This document shows, in pieces, positions 58,121 to 64,000 of a stretch of DNA of 64,000 nucleotides. Both the position numbers and the translations under genes were made by a program. The notes below the pieces were generated by a model. The model saw only the letters and a program-made list of their open reading frames with translations. It did no database searches and was not told the origin of the DNA. How positions within the stretch are numbered: position 1 is the first letter of the stretch; each line of letters starts with the position of its first letter. This DNA is from Rhynchopus euleeides. Lineage: Eukaryota > Euglenozoa > Diplonemea > Diplonemida > Diplonemidae. The stretch is taken from assembly GCA_963210315.1 (NCBI GenBank), contig OY723243.1:558001-622000 (forward strand), in the 5' to 3' direction.

Positions 58121-59971
58121 ATGCCGGTCGAGGAGGATATCCGCCTGGCCCTGGTGGGAGAAGGCCTGCGTGAGCACAGGTTCGATGCTCAGCTGTCTGG
58201 CCGCAAGTGTGGGGAGATGTCGAAAGCGTTGCGTCAGAAGGTGGCGGAGGCCGGGGAGAAACCCCCTCAACTCGGGCTCTCGCGAAAAACTGTCGCGAAG
58301 AAGGAAACCCCTCTGCGCGAAGAGGCTGAATACCGAAAGGGAAACCTGAGCGCGACGCTTTGCCACATCATTGATACATACCAGTTTCAGGTCGACAGCC
58401 CATTGGTAGTGATCTCGGCGGACGGGTACAACCCGGGATCTGGGAGCAGAACGTCGCGGGAACGGCTGGCCGTAGGCATTTTCGACGGTGCCTTCGCAAC
58501 ACGGTTGGTGACAGTTGCCGATAAGCAGAAGGACGAGTACAGAACGTGGTTCACGTTCAACTTCCTGAAGCAAATCGCAAGAGTGCAGAGAGGGGTTTTC
58601 GAAAAGGCGAACGTGATGTTTCGGCTCGCCGGCTTTAGGGTAGCAGGGGACCATCTTGAGCTGTGGTCGGCATTTAGTAAGATGGGGTCATCTTCGCACA
58701 GGAGCGCGTTTTGTACCACACCACGAAATGACTGGTTGAAACAGCTCCACGCCTGCCACAGGGCTAGCATCCAGGAACTTCATGAAGCTGGGTTTGAGAG
58801 CCTGTACGCAGGGGTGTTCACCTCCACAGCGTACACGATCACACCCCCCCTGCACGACATAAAAGGGGTCATCGCAATACTCGCAGAGATCTTGCCTGAC
58901 GGACCTGCCGTGCAGAAGGCTGTCCTTGGCAGCTCAACGTGTTCCAACATGACGGGAAACCAGGCCAGAGATGTTCTGAGTCGCTTACTCACCATTACCA
59001 AGACGAAGGGGGTGCAGCATCTACTCTGTATTGCAATGGAAATGCTTGTGCATTTCCGCTACAACGACATCCCCATCAAGTACCACCAGGAGGGAAAGTG
59101 CGCGAAAGAGTTCATCTTCTCGCTCATCGCAATGCACATCCTTGTGTTTGTCCTGGAGTGGGTGTCACCTGGGAGAACATCCGAGGGGCGTGGTGTTACA
59201 TATATCCATTCGATGAGCCACTGGTTTGATCCAGAAGATGCACACCCCCTCGCCCTGAGTGACGAGGAACTGGAGAGGGGGAATGGCGTCTCCAAACGCC
59301 ATGCCCTGAGGGTGACATCGCAGCAGACCGCCGAACGGGACCTGCTGCTCTTCGAAATGCAGAGGACCAAAGGCAAGGGGTGCGGCCTGCTGGACCAACC
59401 GAGCACCCCGACCCTCCTGAAGTTCGGCGCGATAAAGCTTTGCTGCTGTGTCACTGCGAGGAACGCTTGTTGGAAGGGAACAACGGCAGCACTGCAGCGG
59501 AGACTCGAGTCCCTCGGCCTTGGATCTCACGTCACAAAAAGGGGGCGATGGGGCCAACAATTTCTGGGCGACCCGGAAAACACCACTCCAAAGGCAACGC
59601 TGCTCGCATGCATCTGCAAGTCCAAATCCTGGGGCAACAGCGAGGATGTGCCAGAAGTGCCAGAACCAACGCCATCCGGTACAGTGCCTGTGCAGCAGCA
59701 TATCTGCATTGTGTGCTCCAAAGTTGTCCACACGAGAGAAGCACTGTTTGCGCATTATGATGCTGCACATCGGCCACAAAACAACGCGCCGTGTCAGACT
59801 TGCACTGTCACATGCCAGGAGTGCGGCAAACGGACAAAATCGAAGGGACTGAGCCAGCACTACCTCAGTCACCATTCGCGCGTGCTGACACAAAAGCGTT
59901 GCTGTGTTTGTTTCGAGCTCTTTAAAACCACTGTAAAGCGCGACGAGCACATGAGATCCGCGCACCCGTAA
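58121..59971 (+). CDS. Element D second protein: transposase-like core with three C2H2 fingers, 616 aa
   Basis: The core holds motifs in the order expected of an RNase H-like transposase: a strand with D101 (VVISADGYNPG) and a second strand with FDG; D177 in AGDHLELWSAFSKMGSSSH followed by FC198; PPLH245-DIKG; and an acidic helix E383-E385 (LSDEELERGNGVSKRH). The AGD...G.SSH...C pattern recurs in several animal and protist transposase families, but I cannot assign one. The C-terminus has three C2H2 fingers: C529/C532/H545/H550, C565/C568/H580/H584 and C594/C597/H610/H615, which would bind DNA. The frame is open throughout. It is likely the enzyme that moves element D. The catalytic residues named are candidates by analogy only. 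Confidence 0.75.
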   Translation: MPVEEDIRLALVGEGLREHRFDAQLSGRKCGEMSKALRQKVAEAGEKPPQLGLSRKTVAKKETPLREEAEYRKGNLSATLCHIIDTYQFQVDSPLVVISADGYNPGSGSRTSRERLAVGIFDGAFATRLVTVADKQKDEYRTWFTFNFLKQIARVQRGVFEKANVMFRLAGFRVAGDHLELWSAFSKMGSSSHRSAFCTTPRNDWLKQLHACHRASIQELHEAGFESLYAGVFTSTAYTITPPLHDIKGVIAILAEILPDGPAVQKAVLGSSTCSNMTGNQARDVLSRLLTITKTKGVQHLLCIAMEMLVHFRYNDIPIKYHQEGKCAKEFIFSLIAMHILVFVLEWVSPGRTSEGRGVTYIHSMSHWFDPEDAHPLALSDEELERGNGVSKRHALRVTSQQTAERDLLLFEMQRTKGKGCGLLDQPSTPTLLKFGAIKLCCCVTARNACWKGTTAALQRRLESLGLGSHVTKRGRWGQQFLGDPENTTPKATLLACICKSKSWGNSEDVPEVPEPTPSGTVPVQQHICIVCSKVVHTREALFAHYDAAHRPQNNAPCQTCTVTCQECGKRTKSKGLSQHYLSHHSRVLTQKRCCVCFELFKTTVKRDEHMRSAHP

Positions 59972-60158
59972 GTGAGGGGGGGGGGGGGGTGTTTGGCAGT
60001 TCAGGTACGTAGGTGATTTTGTTTGTCCTCGAGAGCGGGGTGACGTCGTGGGAGGGAGTTGTTTTGAGGCCCCACCCCCACGCCCCCTGCCCACCTGGAT
60101 GGCTCACCCCCCTCCTGGTGGTCCACCGGTGGGCAGCCCCTTCACCAAAGGGAACCAA

Positions 60159-60476
60159 AGGAATTGTAAATGGAAAGTAATGGGGGGGTGGGTCTGTGCA
60201 GGGAAGATGGCTCGGCGTGAAAAATAACCTGATGCCATGCAAGGTACTCCCCTAGTTTTCAATGGAAATTGGCCCATATCAACAGGAAATGGCTGGAACA
60301 CCCGTCGTTTCAGCAGGTTCACCCGTCGTGCCGACGGGTGCCACCCGTCGACTCGACGGGTCCACCCGTCGAGTCGACGGGTGGCACCCGTCGACTCGAC
60401 GGGTGGACCCGTCGTTTCACCCGTCGTCATTTCACCCGTCGTCCCGACTAGTCGTCCGGGCGACTAGTCCGTGGTG
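60159..60476. repeat. Right inverted repeat of element D
   Basis: 318 bp. It matches the left repeat in inverse orientation but has four palindromes plus extra ACCCGTCGT units, so the array length differs between ends. It terminates GACTAGTCCGTGGTG at 60476. Confidence 0.88.
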
Positions 60477-63220
60477 TTCTCTTTGACACGTTTTCACTGC
60501 CAAGAAGAAAATACTGAGGCCACAAGTCCAGAAGGCGTGGAGCTATCTCATGTTAGATGCAAAAAATCAATCAAGCAAAAAAGGTAAATGTTGGGGCGCA
60601 AACATATGGATGGGCGATGGGCTGAATATATCGGTAGGGGGTATTGCGTAGATGGTGCGGGTGGTGGGAGTGTCGCTCAGTCTTTCAGTGAGCAGAGCCT
60701 GTGTCGGGCATGCTGCCCACTGTCGGCCCGCGTGCTTCTTGTGTGGGTCTCCAATGTCTGCGGGGAAGAGGGGGGCGGGGGGGGTGGGGGGGTAGGAGCG
60801 TGGAATACGCCAAAAGAAAAATAGCAGAAATGACAGAAGATGTGGACAGAAACGAAACAAAACCTCGCCGGTAATCACCGCCACGCTCACCATCCCCCAC
60901 TCCCCACACACAGGACTGAACACAGCGTGGCCACCTCTTGGAAAAGGAAGTGCGCCAGCGCCGCCCCTGTTGCTCAGGATGCGTGAGAGCCCTCCAGCAG
61001 TGACCCGACGATCTCTCTTAAATTTTGTTGTTATTTTTTGTTATTTTTTTTCCATGGCAGCACCGCATGTTCTCTTTTGCCACTGGTCATGCCAGACTGA
61101 ATCACACAACACAGCCCAAACACCTCCCCCCCCCCCCCATCCCCTCCCCTGTGATCTGGGGCCCCCTGCAAGAACAAAACCAGCTCTTGTGTTGGGGCTC
61201 AGGAGATAAGTGGGGGGGGTGGAAGCGGAGATGAAGGTGGAGGAGGAGGAGGGGCTTAGCCTGAGTACCCCCTGTGGAGGGGGGTGCCCCGCACTGGGGA
61301 GGAGGTGGGGGCGGCGGGGGGGGGGGGGGGGGGGGACAGGCTGAGAGGAAGATGGGATCAGGGGAGGGTTGGGTGATGTTCTTTGCTCGATCGCGCCTCG
61401 GCAGGAAGGAAGAAAAGGATGGGAAAGAGGGGGAAAAAACATAGAAATCATGCATGAATCTATTATCGCACCGGGTGATCAGGGATAGGATGTCGGGGTG
61501 GGGTGGGGTGGTGGTGGTGGTTATGAGGTGTTCACGACTAGCAATGGCCATGATCGCGGTTGCTTCCGAGAAGTTGGCTGGGAGAAGCCTCTTCCTCGTG
61601 CGATACCTGGCAGCGCGAGACAAAATTGAACGATTGTTTGGCCGGTGCTCTGGGCAACCCCAGCGAGAGGGGCCGCGCATTCGAGTTCTTCTGGCCGCAC
61701 AAATTTCACTAGCAGTTTACAGCGGTGGCTTCTTCTTGAAATTCGTATTTGAGTGGGGCGGCCCCGTGGAACAACCAAAACAAAGTTATAATGCAAGCTT
61801 CACCTCGGTTCCCTCGAGAAAGTGCCATGTTTGCCTGAATGTCCCATGCCAAATCACAGCGCAACGCCTCACCTGGATGATCTTTCGGGTCTGCAATACC
61901 GGTGGTGCAGCCCCACCGGCAGTTGTCAGCAGTTTGATCTTTTTTTTTTTGCGGCCTGTGTGGTTATCTTTCTTTCACCTTCATTTTGTTGGGGGGGGGG
62001 AGGACGGGGGGGATTTGCCGTGTATAAGCGCAGGAAAGTGAATCACCTTCACAAACCAGGCCTCACACACTTGACACATCATTTTTTTTGACACAGAGAA
62101 TGAAACCACCCAGTTTTTGGAGGGCATTTATTTTTGGCGGCAAAATTCCAGAGCAGATTTACCCTTTGGCAGGCAACGGACGTACCCCACGACCGCCTCT
62201 CCACCTTTTTTACAGCAGGGTGCAATACTTGAGATAGGTAAATACACAAACCCGCCGACACCTCCACTAAAACGCGGCAAGTCACGAAGGTGCTGCCTGA
62301 TGCTTATGGGGTGGGGGCAAGCCCGACAACAGGAGCCGCAGCGGTGTGGCAGTGTGTTGTGAGCGCAGAGCGAGAGAGTGTGAGGAAAGGTCACGGACGG
62401 TCATATCAGACTGAAGAAGATAAAGTGTTTGGATCTGTTTGACAGGAGAGGACCGGAAAGCTTGGGATTTTACAGGCACTTCACATTTTATCACCCACAG
62501 CAAATAACCACTGGCGGCGGGCGCTGGCCATTTTACATACTTCGGCGCCGTGAAAGGACGACACTGCCATTGCAACAGCACACAGGCCAGGAGCAGGAGG
62601 AGAAGGGAGGGCGGGGGGGTGAACATAGCAGCACACGACATCAGCAGTGTGTTGTGGTTTGCAGGGCACCGCCCACACCCCCCCTCCTTTGGCCTCTATC
62701 GGGCAGAGACAGGCGAGAGGACGTGCAAATGTAGGGTTTTCAAAACTGGGCGAAGTGAGGGCGCCTGTTTCTTGGGAGGCTCACTGAGCTTCACATAGTT
62801 TTGTTTTGGAAGAACATATTTCCCCCTTCTTTCGCACTGAAAAAAAAGAGGAATTCGTTGCAACGTTTGGGCAAATGTACCGGCAGGCCTGTAACCTGGT
62901 TGTATTTTCCCCCGGCATCACAAGCAAGATTGCTCTCGATGACATTGCTGCTTCCTGCAATGTGTTTGAGGCGTTGTTTGCCCTTAGGGCCAGCAGACAC
63001 CCTGATACACTGACTGACTTCGTTGAGAGTGTGGTGGTGTGGGGGGAGGGGGGGGGGGGCGTGTAGGGATGTAGATTCCGTTTGGCGAACGCTGCAGAAA
63101 ATATAGATGTACGATTGGTGGGGCGCACAAGAGGAACATGCATGCCTTACAGTACACCACGCACTCGAGTCACGGGTGGCATCAATCGTGTCGATTCGAC
63201 CCGTCAGATTGACAGTCTTA
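60477..63220. other. Intergenic region, low complexity, no host gene recognised
   Basis: 2.7 kb between element D and the rightmost gene. It contains the longest G run of the window (22 bases, 61316-61337), C runs and a purine-rich stretch. One plus-strand coding-like fragment is at 62812-63066. Nothing else is convincing. Confidence 0.5.
62812..63066 (+). pseudogene. Coding-like fragment on the plus strand, unknown
   Basis: From about 62812 some 72 codons read like real protein: FFRTEKKEEFVATFGQMYRQ, then NLVVFSPGITSKIALDDIAA, SCNVFEALFALRASRHPD and TLTDFVESV, after which the frame runs into a G-rich tract. There is no ATG in a good position and no acceptor directly upstream. It may be an exon or relic of a gene or element. 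No family recognised. Confidence 0.3.
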
Positions 63221-64000
63221 TCAACGCTCGTTCACCAGGATCCCGGTAATCATGTGTGTGTGCAGCTCGCTGGTGTACCATTCAATGGAGTTGTTCGACA
63301 CGTGGGCATCGATTGTGTCACCCCGTCTCTTTGCTCCGACCGTCTCCTGACCCACCATGTACGTGCCGGGCTGGATCTTGACCTGTGAGGCGGTATTGGT
63401 GTGATGAGGCTTCGAACAATTACTACATGCATCCCAAAAGTGCCAGCAGCAGCTCAGTGACTGCTCGAACCTGAAAAGAAGACATACCTGGAGGGCAAAG
63501 CGGTAGCGCTTCCCGTTGTAGGCGTGCTCGGTCATGTAAGCTCTGCCGTAGTCACAGTACTTGATGGACGGGCTGAAGAAGATGTGCGACGGGGGGTCGA
63601 AGAACTCGTTCTTCCCGTTGTGCGAGTTGGTGCGCTTAAAGCCGCGCTGGATGTGCCCGTCACGGATGGGGATCTTCCCACCCTTGGGTGTCGTCGACCC
63701 GGGCTTCAGCAGCTGTCCGCAGCACAGGATGTCGAACAGGTGTTCGGGGGAGGTGCCGTGGTAGCATGTGTGCCACGTCTTGAACGCCAGCTGCTCCAGC
63801 GCAGGGGTCTTTGCTGTCTTCACCCCGATCCGCGACCACCCGAGCGGCAGGACGTAGTCCTGGTTCCCACGCTTGTACACAGGCCCATCAGTGTGGCAGC
63901 CTGCGCAGAAGCACCTATCCTGAAGCTCCAGGAGGTGGTCCAACAGGATGGGCCGTTCGGACAGCTTTGAGATGAGCGCAGACCTGCACCTCCGGAACTG
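63221..64000 (-). CDS. NEURL4 C-terminal-like (ART-fold-like) protein, 5' end outside window
   Basis: The frame is open from the window edge, so the N-terminus is missing; 224 residues are visible. Exon 64000-63488 joins exon 63382-63221 through a GTATGT...ACAG intron (105 bp), linking KRYRFALQ to VKIQPGTYMVG. The sequence has PLGWSRIGVK, the signature TWHTCYHGTSPEHLFDILCC with a YHGT motif, a GQLLKPGSTTPKGGKIPIRD segment, IFFSPSIKYCDYGRAY, and NNSIEWYTSEL near the end. From memory this pattern resembles the C-terminal domain of neuralized-like protein 4 and related protist proteins, which looks like an ADP-ribosyltransferase-type fold. Whether it is catalytic is unknown. An upstream CFCAGCHTDGPVY may be a Cys-rich binding site. 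Confidence 0.7.
   Translation of the reverse strand, partial: QFRRCRSALISKLSERPILLDHLLELQDRCFCAGCHTDGPVYKRGNQDYVLPLGWSRIGVKTAKTPALEQLAFKTWHTCYHGTSPEHLFDILCCGQLLKPGSTTPKGGKIPIRDGHIQRGFKRTNSHNGKNEFFDPPSHIFFSPSIKYCDYGRAYMTEHAYNGKRYRFALQVCLLFRFEQSLSCCWHFWDACSNCSKPHHTNTASQVKIQPGTYMVGQETVGAKRRGDTIDAHVSNNSIEWYTSELHTHMITGILVNER

Larger units (their letters stand above)
56407..60476 (+). mobile_element. Two-gene transposon with palindrome-packed inverted ends (family D)
   Basis: The termini CACCACGGACTAGTCG are inverted copies of each other. The inverted repeats span 56407-56703 and 60159-60476. Their inner 160 bp differ at one base; their outer parts are arrays of ACCCGTCGA/TCGACGGGT palindromes that vary in number. 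Between them are two plus-strand genes, an acidic-tailed protein (56980-57948) and a zinc-finger protein with a transposase-like core (58121-59971). No target duplication is visible next to the termini. Near-identical ends and two open genes indicate a recent insertion. The combination of subterminal repeats in both orientations plus two proteins is reminiscent of CACTA/EnSpm elements, but the proteins are not recognisably of that family. Confidence 0.85.

Noticed and set aside
61454-62041. 195-codon plus-strand frame
   Set aside because: Low-complexity start, no domain, no acceptor near the ATG and no match to anything recognised.

Overview
This is a GC-rich nuclear window from a protist, most probably a euglenozoan and more specifically a diplonemid. 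All nine confidently called host genes lie on the minus strand. Most start a few to a few tens of bases downstream of a pyrimidine tract ending in AG, which is the expected form of a spliced-leader trans-splicing acceptor in a polycistronic array. Eight conventional cis-introns are also visible (GTATG-type donors, CAG/TAG acceptors, 86-262 bp), which argues against kinetoplastids. Dinoflagellates also trans-splice one-directional arrays and remain the main alternative. No rRNA, tRNA or spliced-leader gene was recognised, so the taxonomic call is inference.

Host genes, read right to left in transcription order: a 5'-truncated protein resembling the C-terminal domain of NEURL4 (63221-64000); a possible small membrane protein (49895-50320, weak); a SnoaL/NTF2-like protein (48663-49389); a GAF-domain protein (46433-47935); a six-exon B-box/coiled-coil/SPRY TRIM-like protein without a RING (41359-45773); a full-length ABCB/MDR-type exporter with one intron, one apparent frameshift and an unusual insertion of about 150 residues in its first nucleotide-binding domain (35847-40415); a 3980-residue intronless HECT E3 ubiquitin ligase (19541-31483); a 1715-residue secreted repeat protein (13696-18843); a type I surface membrane protein (6987-8723); and a PX-domain protein (1693-3228). 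They are not an obvious pathway: two are ubiquitin-related, two or three are surface or secreted, and the rest are signalling or transport.

The plus strand carries mainly mobile DNA. There is an apparently intact piggyBac element (9053-11625) with TTAA flanks. A 4.07-kb two-gene element (56407-60476) has about 300-bp inverted ends packed with palindromes, one unknown acidic-tailed protein and one protein with a transposase-like core and three C2H2 fingers. A 1.34-kb element (54079-55422) is flanked by TTA.

Around these sit several families of short non-autonomous elements (named A to I here). Families A, B and C insert at TA, begin with CC, and are built from 14-18 bp units repeated in both orientations around hairpins that often share an AAAAT-type loop. 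Some are nested in each other (B in C2, C1 in piggyBac, A1 inside a GGATTAAAT array), giving a relative insertion order. The two-gene element and the modular hairpin families are the best candidates for something undescribed.
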